Below, piece by piece: positions 17,312 to 26,518 of a stretch of DNA of 64,000 bases. The DNA comes from Chryseobacterium sp. SC28 (GTDB lineage Bacteria > Bacteroidota > Bacteroidia > Flavobacteriales > Weeksellaceae): positions 333 through 64,332 of the forward strand of contig NZ_QOVY01000008.1 in the NCBI RefSeq assembly GCF_003932955.1, read 5' to 3'. Below the pieces are notes generated by a model, which was not told the origin of the DNA, made no database searches, and saw only the letters and a program-made list of their open reading frames with translations. Both the position numbers and the translations under genes were made by a program. The stretch's first letter is position 1, and each line of letters starts with the position of its first letter.

Positions 17312-18517
17312 TTACGCATTGCGTTGAATGAGCGCCATATAGAATCCGTCGTAGCCTTCGCTTGGCATTATTTTCTGATCTTTCACGAGAGAAAAATCGG
17401 GATTGGTTTTCAAAAAAGTTTGCACCTGCTCGTTGTTTTCGGAAGGCAAAATAGAGCACGTAGCATAAATCATCTGTCCGCCTTTCTTCAGTATTTTGGA
17501 GTAATCCTGCAAGATCTGCTGTTGTTCGCCTTTGATTCTGTCTATAAATGCCTGATCGATTTTCCATTTGGAATCCGGGTTTCTTTTCAGTACACCTAGT
17601 CCCGAGCAAGGTGCGTCTATCAGCAACCTGTCGGCCGTGCCGTGCAGTCTTTTGATGACTTTGTTATCAGAAATCAGTCGGGTTTCTATGTTGTGCGCGC
17701 CGGCTCTTTTGGCACGTCTTTTCAGTTCTGCCAATTTCCATTCGTAGATATCGAGCGCAATGATTTGGCCTTTATTTTTCATCAGTGCCGCCAGATGAAG
17801 CGTTTTTCCGCCGGCTCCGGCACAGGCATCGACCACGCGCATACCTTCGTGCACATCCAGCAACTCCCCGATTTTTTGGGAACTCGCGTCCTGCACTTCG
17901 AACAATCCATCTTTGAAGGCGGTGGTCAAAAAGACGTTTTTCTTTTCTGCCAGTTGAATGGCGTCGGGATAATTTTTGATGGTGAAGGCTTCTATATTTT
18001 CATCATTGAGGTCGGCCAGCAGTTCTCTTGGCGTCGTTTTCAATGTGTTGGTGCGCAAAACAGTTGGTGCTTGTTCATTGAGAGCGAGCATTTCCTTTTC
18101 CCAATTTTTTCCTAATTCTTTTTCCAATGTTTCTGCCAGCCAATCCGGAATAGAGTATTCTATGGCTTTTGAGGGAACTGTTCCTTTTTTCAGTTTTGTG
18201 AGGATGTCTGCGACTTTGATGCCGTCGAACTCTTCAAATTTCTTGTAATGCGTTTTGCTCCACAGCAAGTAGGCGAGGATCATTTTATAGATATTAGTCG
18301 GCTTTGCGCTTTCGCCCATGTAATATTCCAAACGTTTTTTCCAGCGGATAATGTTGTAAAAGATTTCGGAAACCACTCGCCGGTCTTCGCTGCCCCATTT
18401 TCTGTGGGCTTTCAAAAGTCTTTCAATCACCTTGTCGGCATATTTTCTGTCTTCGAAGAATGTTTCCTGCAGGCAGTCGTGGATTCCGATTAAAAGGTTG
18501 CGGTGTATCAGTTCCAT
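17312..18517 (-). CDS. rRNA (cytosine-5) methyltransferase, RsmB/NOL1-NOP2-Sun family
   Basis: The 401-residue protein has an N-terminal helical NusB/RsmB-like domain (residues about 1-140) and a SAM-dependent methyltransferase domain. The latter has FEVQDASSQKIGELL, VVDACAGAGGKTLHLA (SAM site), motif IV DAPCSGLGVLKRNPDSKWK, and motif VI YATCSILPSENNEQV. The two cysteines are the catalytic and release residues for making m5C. The target is likely 16S rRNA, but the position is not certain from sequence. The gene is on its own, with a 270-bp divergent region shared with tetR. Confidence 0.88.
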   Translation of the reverse strand: MELIHRNLLIGIHDCLQETFFEDRKYADKVIERLLKAHRKWGSEDRRVVSEIFYNIIRWKKRLEYYMGESAKPTNIYKMILAYLLWSKTHYKKFEEFDGIKVADILTKLKKGTVPSKAIEYSIPDWLAETLEKELGKNWEKEMLALNEQAPTVLRTNTLKTTPRELLADLNDENIEAFTIKNYPDAIQLAEKKNVFLTTAFKDGLFEVQDASSQKIGELLDVHEGMRVVDACAGAGGKTLHLAALMKNKGQIIALDIYEWKLAELKRRAKRAGAHNIETRLISDNKVIKRLHGTADRLLIDAPCSGLGVLKRNPDSKWKIDQAFIDRIKGEQQQILQDYSKILKKGGQMIYATCSILPSENNEQVQTFLKTNPDFSLVKDQKIMPSEGYDGFYMALIQRNA

Positions 18518-18726
18518 TAATTTATAAGATATAATAACGCTTTAGAAATGTTTGCTTTATAAAAAATCAGGTTTATTTTCCGGATGAAAATTTCTGTTTT
18601 TTTCAGGTGGCAAAGTTAAGTATTTTAATTGAGAATGCGCTTTTGAATTGCATTGTTATGGGCGCGAGAAAGCCAATGATAATATGAATTTAATATTAAC
18701 TTTTTCAAAAATGTTTAATTATTATG

Positions 18727-18744
18727 TTTAACAATTTTGTTAAA
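18727..18744. promoter_or_regulatory. Palindromic operator candidate for TetR
   Basis: A perfect inverted repeat TTTAACA-ATTT-TGTTAAA overlaps the -33 element of the tetR promoter. An additional direct atgtttaa lies just upstream. The position is right for autorepression by the downstream TetR protein. Confidence 0.65.
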
Positions 18745-18767
18745 TAAGGTTTTTTGGTCTATTTTTG
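18736..18767 (+). promoter_or_regulatory. Promoter of the tetR-efflux operon
   Basis: A -33 TTTG (18736-18739), a 20-bp spacer and a -7 TATTTTTG (18760-18767) match the Bacteroidota promoter consensus. The tetR ATG is 21 bp downstream. Confidence 0.72.
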
Positions 18768-18787
18768 CACGCTAATTGTTGAATAAG

Positions 18788-19381
18788 ATGTCAAAACAAG
18801 AGAAAAAAGATCACACTCAGGAGCTCATCAAGGAAACCACGAAGAAATTATTCTTCGTCAAAGGAAAATTTGATGCCACCACTCAGGAGATAGCAGATGA
18901 AGCGCAGGTGAATAGGACGCTGATCAACTACTATTTTCGCTCGAGAGATAATCTGGTGCAAATTGTTTTTGATGAAGCGCATAAGGTAGAAAAGGAAAAA
19001 TCGGAAATCATCCTGCGATCGGACTTGCCATTCAAAGAAAAAATAATTCGATTTATTGAAGGCAGTCTGCAAACCAGTTTGCAATATCCCTATCTGGAAA
19101 CCTACATTGTGTCGCAAATTAATAAAGGTAACTGTCAGAAAAAAGACGTGGAAGCAGCGGATCTGAAAAAATTCTATAAAGACATAAAAAAAGAAATGGA
19201 ACTTGGCAATATCGATAAGATGGAACCTATCCAATTTATTTTCAACATGATATCTCTCTTGGTTTTCCCAAGTGCCATAAGGCCGTTGTTTATGGAGAAT
19301 ATGATGATTAGCGACAAGCAGTTTGACCGCCTGATCGCCGATCGGAAAGATATCATCCTCAAGATGCTTTTTAAGAAATAA
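18788..19381 (+). CDS. TetR/AcrR-family transcriptional regulator
   Basis: The 197-residue protein has an N-terminal helix-turn-helix (ATTQEIADEAQVNRTLINYYFRSRDNLVQIVF, residues about 27-58 as one domain), which is the TetR DNA-binding head. An all-helical ligand-binding C-terminus follows. The ATG at 18788 is preferred; a TTG at 18776 would add four residues. It is the first gene of a tetR-tolC-adaptor-RND run and has a palindrome over its promoter, so it probably represses the whole pump operon until an inducer binds. The inducer is unknown. Confidence 0.9.
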   Translation: MSKQEKKDHTQELIKETTKKLFFVKGKFDATTQEIADEAQVNRTLINYYFRSRDNLVQIVFDEAHKVEKEKSEIILRSDLPFKEKIIRFIEGSLQTSLQYPYLETYIVSQINKGNCQKKDVEAADLKKFYKDIKKEMELGNIDKMEPIQFIFNMISLLVFPSAIRPLFMENMMISDKQFDRLIADRKDIILKMLFKK

Positions 19382-19473
19382 GAATTTTTCAAGTATTTAT
19401 AAAAGCAGATCGTCCTCTCTGAATATAAAAGAAAAACGTCCAAAATTTAGAATAAAAGAAATCAATATAAATT

Positions 19474-20826
19474 ATGAATAGAAAACATATAAATGCAAGG
19501 AAGCTGAAGGTAAGCATCGCTGCAGCATTTATGATTTTCGGCTCTTCACCTCTGTTTGCACAGCAGCAAGTGTCTCTGCAAGAAGCCATCAAGCAGGCTT
19601 TGGAGAATAAAGCGGAAGCTAAGAAAGCGGCGCTTGAGATCAAAAGAGCCGAATCGCAAATAACAGAGGCCAGAGCCGGCGCGCTACCACAAATAAGTGC
19701 CAGTGCAGGTTTAACCTATAATCCTATCATTCAGGAGTCACTTTTGGAGTTCGAAGGGCAGCGGATCCGGGCGCAATTGGGCCAGCCGTGGATTTCCAGC
19801 GCCGTGGTGACTTTGAACCAAGCTATTTTTGACCAGCGGGTTTTTACCGGTCTGAAAGCAGCAAAGTCTACACGAGAATTCTATATTCTCAACGCCCAAC
19901 TTTCTAATGAACAAATCATCGAAAACGTCGCCACCGCCTATTATCAGGTCTTTGTGCAAGAAGAGAATCTTAAAACACTGAATGTAAGCTACGTTAATAC
20001 AGAAAAAATACGAAATATTATCAAAAGCTTGGTAGATAACGGATTGGCTAAGGGGATAGATCTGGATCGTACCAATGTGCAACTCACAAACATCAGCGCC
20101 AACAGGCAGCAATTGGTAAACGCCGTCGAACTTTCTAAAAATTCTTTGAAGTTTTATATGGGTATTCCTATTGAAAGACCGATCGAGTTGCAAGAACCAT
20201 CCATCGAGCCAAGACCCGAACTGGTGGCCGGAAATGTAAATCTTGATGAGCGCACCGAACTAAAAGTTTTGAATAAAAACAAAGAACTTCTGCAATATAA
20301 TTTGAAGGCCACCGAAGCCTATCTGTATCCGACTGTAGGTCTTACGGCCAATTATGGATGGGGAGGCCAAGGATCAAGATTTCCCCTGACAAATGGTTTA
20401 GAAAACGGAGTCCTTTGGAGCGATTATTCCGCGATCGGGCTGAATATCAAAATCCCAATATTTACCGGGGGTGCCACCAAATCTAAGATTGAACAGGCAG
20501 AGATTGATATCCAATCTTTAAATGAAGATATTCGGAACACGCAGCTAAGTCTCAATCTGGATTATGAAAATGCCGTCAGCAATATGGAGAATGCCATCAT
20601 TAATATCGAAAATATGAAAGGCAACGTGGAGTTGGCAGAAAAAGTACAAAAAGACACGCAAAGCAACTATCAATATGGCTTGGCAACGCTCACAGAAGTA
20701 CTTGATTCCGAGAATGCTTTGACCAGTGCGAAGCAAAATTACACCACCGCTCTATTAGATTACAAACAGGCCGAAATCCGATTGCTCAAAGCGAAAGGAC
20801 AACTCAGCACATTGCAAAACCCTTAA
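19474..20826 (+). CDS. TolC-family outer membrane efflux protein
   Basis: The 450-residue protein begins with a signal peptide ending near PLFAQQQ and then shows the duplicated long-helix pattern of OEP proteins (VSLQEAIKQALENKAEAKKA; LNLDYENAVSNMENAIINIENMK), with a conserved YQYGLATLTEVLDSENALTSAK near the end. It would form the trimeric outer-membrane channel of the efflux complex encoded here. It starts 92 bp after tetR and 48 bp before the adaptor gene. Confidence 0.93.
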   Translation: MNRKHINARKLKVSIAAAFMIFGSSPLFAQQQVSLQEAIKQALENKAEAKKAALEIKRAESQITEARAGALPQISASAGLTYNPIIQESLLEFEGQRIRAQLGQPWISSAVVTLNQAIFDQRVFTGLKAAKSTREFYILNAQLSNEQIIENVATAYYQVFVQEENLKTLNVSYVNTEKIRNIIKSLVDNGLAKGIDLDRTNVQLTNISANRQQLVNAVELSKNSLKFYMGIPIERPIELQEPSIEPRPELVAGNVNLDERTELKVLNKNKELLQYNLKATEAYLYPTVGLTANYGWGGQGSRFPLTNGLENGVLWSDYSAIGLNIKIPIFTGGATKSKIEQAEIDIQSLNEDIRNTQLSLNLDYENAVSNMENAIINIENMKGNVELAEKVQKDTQSNYQYGLATLTEVLDSENALTSAKQNYTTALLDYKQAEIRLLKAKGQLSTLQNP

Positions 20827-20874
20827 TTAACAGACTGAAAACTCCGTCAAAAACAAAAAATAAATAATTTTCAA

Positions 20875-21936
20875 ATGAAAAAGAATTTAATATATATCAT
20901 CATCGCGGCCGTACTCGTTGGATTAGCAGCTTATAAAATCATAGATAACAAAAATGATCAGGAAGCCGAAGTGAGAGAGGTGGCAAGGCAGGTAGATAAG
21001 ATCAACGTGAATGTGGTAACGGCTTCGCGATCCAATATTGAGACCGAATATACAGCGAACGGAACCTTCGTCCCGAAGCAAGAACTCAATCAGTCGGCAG
21101 ATATCGCCGGCAGGGTGGTGAAAGTCTTTGTTCAAGAAGGTTCCCGGGTAAGCGCTGGACAAGTGCTGGCAACCATCAAAAGAGATGCGATCGACGTTGA
21201 TGTGACCCAGGCTCAGAACAATCTCCAAAATGCAATTATTAACAATGAACGATACGAAAACGCCTATAAATCTGGCGGCGTCACCAAACAGCAATTGGAC
21301 AATTCGAGATTGCAACTCAAAAATGCCCAGGCCGCATTAAGGGCGCAGGGCGTAAGAGTAAATGACACGAGCGTACGGGCAGGAATCAGTGGCATCATCA
21401 ACAAAAAAATGGTGGAGCCCGGAGCCGTAGTAACCACGGGAACGCCATTATTCGAAATTGTAAATATCAGTACGCTGAAACTATTAGTTCTGGTGGATGA
21501 AAGCCAAGTCGGAAGAATCCAAGTAGGACAGACTGTAGACATCAATGTCAACGTTTTGCCGGATGAATCCTTCAGTGGTAGAATTACCTTCATTGCACCG
21601 AAAAGTGACGCTTCTCTCAATTTCCCGGTAGAAATAGAGGTGCAAAACAAAGGAAACCTCAAAGCCGGGATGTACGCAACGGCCATCTTCAGAACCAATC
21701 ATGGCGCAGCCACGCAAAATCTCCTGACAGTGCCGGCAGAAGCTTTCGTCAATGGTGTAAGTTCCGGCCAATTGTTCATCGTGCAAAACGGAACTGCAAG
21801 ACTAATCACCGTAAAAACAGGAAAAGTTTATGGAAACAAAGTTCAAATCCTCAGCGGTCTTAAAGGTGGGGAACAAGTAATTACAAGTGGACAAATCAAC
21901 CTTGATAATGGTTCAAAAATAAATATTGTAAAGTAA
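20875..21936 (+). CDS. RND efflux periplasmic adaptor (membrane fusion protein)
   Basis: The 353-residue protein has an N-terminal membrane anchor (LIYIIIAAVLVGLAAYKII). A lipoyl/barrel-sandwich half follows (ADIAGRVVKVFVQEGSRVSAGQVLATI), then a helical hairpin (AQNNLQNAIINNERYENAYKSGG) and the second lipoyl half (GISGIINKKMVEPGAVVTTG). The beta-barrel and membrane-proximal domains complete it. It links the inner-membrane pump to TolC. It is separated by only 7 bp from the pump gene. Confidence 0.93.
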   Translation: MKKNLIYIIIAAVLVGLAAYKIIDNKNDQEAEVREVARQVDKINVNVVTASRSNIETEYTANGTFVPKQELNQSADIAGRVVKVFVQEGSRVSAGQVLATIKRDAIDVDVTQAQNNLQNAIINNERYENAYKSGGVTKQQLDNSRLQLKNAQAALRAQGVRVNDTSVRAGISGIINKKMVEPGAVVTTGTPLFEIVNISTLKLLVLVDESQVGRIQVGQTVDINVNVLPDESFSGRITFIAPKSDASLNFPVEIEVQNKGNLKAGMYATAIFRTNHGAATQNLLTVPAEAFVNGVSSGQLFIVQNGTARLITVKTGKVYGNKVQILSGLKGGEQVITSGQINLDNGSKINIVK

Positions 21937-21943
21937 CAGAAGA

Positions 21944-24900
21944 ATGAAGATAGCAGAAATAGCCATTAAAAGGCCCTCCCTGGTGATCGTATTGTTCACG
22001 ATCCTCACGTTGGGAGGAATATTAAGTTACTCCTTGATGGGGTACGAATTGATTCCAAAGTTTGAAACCAATATGGTGACCATCTCCACCGTCTATCCCG
22101 GAGCTTCGCCTGCAGAGGTAGAAACATCCGTGACACGAAAGATTGAAGATGCCGTAGGTTCTTTGGAAAACGTGAAAAAAGTAGAATCAACATCCTATGA
22201 AAGCATATCGGTCATTAGAGTTGAGCTCAATGCGGGCGCCGATGTCAACTATGCATTAAACGATGCGCAACGCAAGGTGAATGCCATCTTGGCAGATTTG
22301 CCGGAAGATGCAGATCCGCCGGCTTTGCAAAAATTCTCTTTGGATGATCTGCCCATTATGACCCTCAGCGTTTCAAGTAGCCAACTGAATAATAAGGAGT
22401 TATATGATCTTTTAGATAAAAAAATCGAACCTATTTTTTCCCGGGTGAATGGGGTCGCACAAGTTGACCTTGTTGGCGGCCAAGAGCGAGAGATTCAGGT
22501 CAATTTGGATGAGAAGAAAATGCAGGGATACGGTCTTTCTATCGCCGACGTTCAGCAAGCCATTCTTTCTTCCAACTTAGATTTCCCAACCGGAGCCCTC
22601 AAAACAAGAACTACGAGAGCTACCATCAGACTTTCGGGGAAGTATAGAAGTGTAGAAGAGATGAATAATCTTGTCGTTTCCAATAAAAACGGAGCTCAGG
22701 TTCGGCTTTCCGATATCGCAACCGTTTTTGATACTCAGAAAGATGTGGAAAAAGTGGCGAGATTCAACCAAAGTCCCACGATTCTGATGCAGGTAAAGAA
22801 ACAGTCCGATGCCAATGCCGTGGCGGTATCGGAACTGGTTCACGAGACGATAGGTGAGGTTCAGGATAATTATAAAACACAAGACATCAAGATCGATATT
22901 GTAGATGACACTACAGATTTTACCTTAGATGCGGCCAATCACGTGATCTTCGATTTGTTTTTGGCGATTGTTCTGGTGGCAGTTGTGATGCTTTTGTTTT
23001 TGCACAACATTAGAAATGCTTTTATAGTAATGGTTTCGATACCTCTTTCCTTGATTTCGACGGTCATTGGGATGTATCTTATGGGTTATACCTTAAACTT
23101 GATGAGTTTATTGGGACTGTCACTCGTTGTAGGTATACTCGTAGATGACGCCATCGTGGTACTGGAGAATGTTTATCGTCATATGGAGATGGGCAAGAAT
23201 AGAATCCGTGCGGCTTATGATGGAGCTTCTGAAATTGGGTTTACCGTCACAGCGATTACGATGGTGATTGTGGTAGTATTCTTGCCAATAGCGATGAGTT
23301 CCGGCTTGGTTTCCAATATCTTGGCTCAGTTCTGCGTTACCGTAGTTATTGCAACCTTGTTCTCATTATTAGCGTCGTTTACGATTATCCCTTGGTTATC
23401 CTCAAGATTTGGAAAATTGGTTCACTTGACCGGTAAAAATCCTTTCGAGAAATTTATCCTTTGGTTTGAAAAGCAACTGGATGCATTTACACATTGGATA
23501 TCCGGCATCTTGGAATGGGCTTTAAGATCTCGCCTAAGAAGAATTATGGTAGTTGTCGTAACTTTTATGCTGCTGATCTCCTCATTTTTGTTGGTAGCAT
23601 TCGGGTTTATCGGTGGAGAGTTTTTTCCTCCGATGGATCGCGGCCAATTTCTTGTTCAGATGGAGTTGCCCAAAGATGCTTCGATAGAAAAGACAAACCA
23701 ATTGACTCTGAATGTGGAGAAATACCTCCGAAATGATAAAGATGTTGTAGATATGATCACCACCGTGGGTCAGCAGTCCACAGGATTTGGTGGTGCGCAG
23801 GCCACTTTGTATCAGTCCGAGATTCAAGTCAATTTGGTTGATAAATCTGAGCGTGACGAGAGCACCGATATCAAAGCGGCAAGAATCAAAAGAGCATTGG
23901 AAGAAAAATTCACAGGTGTCGAATTTAAGACAGCACCGATAGCCTTGATGGGTGCCGCAAGCGCGCCAATTGAAATGGTGGTGACCGCTCCGGACAATGC
24001 TACGGCCAATAAAGAAGCCACCAGAATCCTTGCATTGCTGAAGAAAGTGCCGGGAGCCGTAGATGCAGAGCTCTCCAGTGACACCGGAAGTCCGGAAGTC
24101 CAAGTCAGTATTGATAGAGACAAAATGGCCGCCTTGGGATTGAATCTTTCCGTAGTTGGCCAAACGATGCAGACCGCATTTAATGGAAATACAGATGGAA
24201 AATTCCGAGCCGGAGAATATGAATATGATATCAACATTCGTTTTGCCGATGCCAACAGAGAATCCATTGAGGATGTCAGAAATCTTATGTTTACAAATCC
24301 TCGGGGCGAGCAGATTCGCCTAAGCCAGTTTGCCGACGTTAGAATGGGCGCCGGACCTAGTTTACTAGAACGTAGAGATAAAACACCTTCCGTAAAAGTG
24401 AAAACTAAAGTGGTAGGGCGCCCCGTGGGCGACGTGGCCAACGAATGGGCCGATCAGTTTATAAACAACGAAAAAACGAAACCGCCCGGCGTCAACTACG
24501 TTTGGAGCGGCGATATGGAAAGACAAAACGAAGGTTTCGGTACGCTGGGTATCGCTCTGTTAGCGGCTGTAGTGCTTGTTTATCTCGTGATGGTTTCATT
24601 GTACGACTCGTTTGTCTATCCGTTTGTGGTGATGTTCTCCATTCCGATGGCGCTGATTGGGGTGATGCTAATTCTTGCCCTCACAGGTAATTCATTGAAT
24701 ATCTTTACGATGTTGGGGATGATTATGTTGATCGGTCTGGTCGCGAAGAATGCAATTATGATTGTCGATTTTACCAATATGCGAAAAGCAGCGGGAGCCA
24801 GTACGCACGACGCTCTTATCCAAGCCAACCATGCCCGTCTTCGTCCGATTCTTATGACGACGATTGCGATGATTTTCGGGATGCTGCCGATTGCACTTGC

Positions 24901-25132
24901 AACAGGCGCAGGCGCCGAGATGAACAACGGTTTGGCCTGGGTAATTATCGGCGGTTTGACCTCGTCATTATTCCTTACTTTGATTATCGTGCCGGTCGTT
25001 TATTCATTATTCGATTCACTTCTGGTCAGGATGGGTCATCACGAAAAAACAGATTACGAAGCTGAAATGAAGGCCGACTATGAGCACCGACAGCTAAGCG
25101 AAGACGGCTACACGCCGAAACATGTGGATTAA
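21944..25132 (+). CDS. RND multidrug efflux permease (AcrB-type)
   Basis: The 1062-residue inner-membrane transporter has the HAE1/AcrB layout. TM1 (LVIVLFTILTLGGILSY) precedes the first porter domain (PGASPAEVETSVTRKIEDAV). A cluster of helices follows with GLSLVVGILVDDAIVVLENV, holding the proton-relay Asp pair. The second porter repeat and the final helices (GMIMLIGLVAKNAIMIVDF, LRPILMTTIAMIFGMLPIAL) come after it. It exports compounds by proton antiport. The substrate range cannot be read from the sequence; the family covers drugs, dyes and bile-like amphiphiles. It ends the operon and is followed by a strong terminator. Confidence 0.95.
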   Translation: MKIAEIAIKRPSLVIVLFTILTLGGILSYSLMGYELIPKFETNMVTISTVYPGASPAEVETSVTRKIEDAVGSLENVKKVESTSYESISVIRVELNAGADVNYALNDAQRKVNAILADLPEDADPPALQKFSLDDLPIMTLSVSSSQLNNKELYDLLDKKIEPIFSRVNGVAQVDLVGGQEREIQVNLDEKKMQGYGLSIADVQQAILSSNLDFPTGALKTRTTRATIRLSGKYRSVEEMNNLVVSNKNGAQVRLSDIATVFDTQKDVEKVARFNQSPTILMQVKKQSDANAVAVSELVHETIGEVQDNYKTQDIKIDIVDDTTDFTLDAANHVIFDLFLAIVLVAVVMLLFLHNIRNAFIVMVSIPLSLISTVIGMYLMGYTLNLMSLLGLSLVVGILVDDAIVVLENVYRHMEMGKNRIRAAYDGASEIGFTVTAITMVIVVVFLPIAMSSGLVSNILAQFCVTVVIATLFSLLASFTIIPWLSSRFGKLVHLTGKNPFEKFILWFEKQLDAFTHWISGILEWALRSRLRRIMVVVVTFMLLISSFLLVAFGFIGGEFFPPMDRGQFLVQMELPKDASIEKTNQLTLNVEKYLRNDKDVVDMITTVGQQSTGFGGAQATLYQSEIQVNLVDKSERDESTDIKAARIKRALEEKFTGVEFKTAPIALMGAASAPIEMVVTAPDNATANKEATRILALLKKVPGAVDAELSSDTGSPEVQVSIDRDKMAALGLNLSVVGQTMQTAFNGNTDGKFRAGEYEYDINIRFADANRESIEDVRNLMFTNPRGEQIRLSQFADVRMGAGPSLLERRDKTPSVKVKTKVVGRPVGDVANEWADQFINNEKTKPPGVNYVWSGDMERQNEGFGTLGIALLAAVVLVYLVMVSLYDSFVYPFVVMFSIPMALIGVMLILALTGNSLNIFTMLGMIMLIGLVAKNAIMIVDFTNMRKAAGASTHDALIQANHARLRPILMTTIAMIFGMLPIALATGAGAEMNNGLAWVIIGGLTSSLFLTLIIVPVVYSLFDSLLVRMGHHEKTDYEAEMKADYEHRQLSEDGYTPKHVD

Positions 25133-25153
25133 TCAGTACGCAGAAGTTATTAT

Positions 25154-25188
25154 AAACCGTGTCAATATTTTATTGATGCGGTTTTTTT
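25154..25188 (+). terminator. Rho-independent terminator of the efflux operon
   Basis: A 12-bp stem (AAACCGTGTCAA paired with TTGATGCGGTTT, two G-T pairs) with a 7-base loop is followed by a T-run. It lies 21 bp after the permease stop. Confidence 0.92.
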
Positions 25189-25220
25189 GAAGATTTTTTT
25201 TAAATATTTTCCTATTATAG

Positions 25221-25251
25221 TTTGTCGTCCACTAAATTTGATATAAATTTG
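25221..25251 (+). promoter_or_regulatory. Promoter of the DNA cytosine methyltransferase gene
   Basis: A -33 TTTG (25221-25224), 19-bp spacer and -7 TAAATTTG (25244-25251) match the Bacteroidota consensus. The first ATG is only 13 bp downstream, so the mRNA leader is very short. Confidence 0.7.
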
Positions 25252-25264
25252 TAACCAATGTCCA

Positions 25265-26518
25265 ATGTTGTATAAGATGGTTACAAAAGAATATTATTCT
25301 ATTTCCGAAGCTGCAGAGCTTCTGAATAAAAGCACAAAAACGCTCAGAAGGTGGGATGATGAAGGAAAATTAGTAGCCGTACGAGAGCCCGTCAGCAATT
25401 ATCGTGTCTATCATAAATCGGATATTGAGAGTTTGTTTCCAAATTATTTAGCTGATATTGAAAATGATGTCAGCAATTATGTAAAGCCGGAAAATGATTA
25501 CAAAGTCTTAGAACTTTTCGCTGGAGCTGGTGGACTGGCTGTCGGGCTGGAAAAAGCTGGTTTGCAGTGTGAAGCACTTAATGAAATTGACAAATTTGCT
25601 TGCCAAACTTTAAGAAAGAACAGAGCACATTGGAGGATTCTGGAGGGTGATATTAAAGATTTTAGTTTCACAGAATTTAGAAGCAAAATTGATGTTGTTA
25701 CAGGCGGATTTCCTTGTCAGGCTTTTAGTTATGCAGGCAAAAGATTGGGCTTAGAAGATGCCAGAGGAACGCTTTTTTATGAATTTGCAAGAGCGGTACA
25801 AGAAGTTAATCCACCCATTTGTATCGGAGAAAATGTCAAAGGACTTTTAAGCCACGACAAAGGAAATACTTTGAAGGGAATGATTTCTATCTTAGACGAA
25901 ATAGGATACAATGTAGTTCCTATAGAGGTTTTAAAGGCTATTAATTATAAAGTTCCTCAAAAGAGAGAACGATTAATTTTAGTTGGAATTAGAAAAGATA
26001 TTAACATTCAATTTCATTATCCCAAGCCATTTAATAAAATTTATACTTTAAAAGATGCTTTGAAAGCGGGAGAATTATTTGATTCTGATGTACCGGTTTC
26101 TGCCGGTGCAACATATCCGCCAAGCAAAAAGAAGGTTTTGGATATGGTGCCTCCAAAAGGATATTGGAGAGATTTGCCCGTAGAAATCCAAAAAGAATAT
26201 ATGGGCGGTAGTTTCTTTCTAGGTGGCGGAAAAACGGGAATGGCACGAAGGATCGGATGGGATGAACCAAGTTTGACACTTACTTGCAGCCCGGCTCAGA
26301 AACAAACAGAACGATGCCACCCGGATGAAACTAGGCCTTTTACCGTCCGGGAATATGCGAGAATTCAAACTTTTCCCGATGATTGGGAATTTGCCGGATC
26401 GCTGGCGCAGCAATACAAGCAAATTGGAAATGCAGTCCCTGTGAATCTCGGTTGCGAAGTGGGATATTCTATTATAAAATTTTTAAATTCTTATTATAAT
26501 TTATCAAAACCCAAATAA
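25265..26518 (+). CDS. Type II DNA (cytosine-5) methyltransferase with N-terminal MerR-like HTH
   Basis: The 417-residue protein joins a MerR/excisionase-like helix-turn-helix (YYSISEAAELLNKSTKTLRRW to about residue 55) to a full C5 methyltransferase. The latter has VLELFAGAGGLAVGLEKAG (SAM site), GGFPCQAFSYAGKRLG with catalytic Cys151, ENVKGLLSHDKG (ENV motif), PQKRERLILVG, and the C-terminal QIGNAVPV. It methylates the cytosine in the host recognition site. The convergent Eco47II-like endonuclease gene shares its 3' end by 25 bp, so the pair forms a type II RM system, probably with a GGNCC-like site. The start could also be the ATG at 25277, four codons on. The HTH may let the enzyme regulate its own operon. 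Confidence 0.9.
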   Translation: MLYKMVTKEYYSISEAAELLNKSTKTLRRWDDEGKLVAVREPVSNYRVYHKSDIESLFPNYLADIENDVSNYVKPENDYKVLELFAGAGGLAVGLEKAGLQCEALNEIDKFACQTLRKNRAHWRILEGDIKDFSFTEFRSKIDVVTGGFPCQAFSYAGKRLGLEDARGTLFYEFARAVQEVNPPICIGENVKGLLSHDKGNTLKGMISILDEIGYNVVPIEVLKAINYKVPQKRERLILVGIRKDINIQFHYPKPFNKIYTLKDALKAGELFDSDVPVSAGATYPPSKKKVLDMVPPKGYWRDLPVEIQKEYMGGSFFLGGGKTGMARRIGWDEPSLTLTCSPAQKQTERCHPDETRPFTVREYARIQTFPDDWEFAGSLAQQYKQIGNAVPVNLGCEVGYSIIKFLNSYYNLSKPK

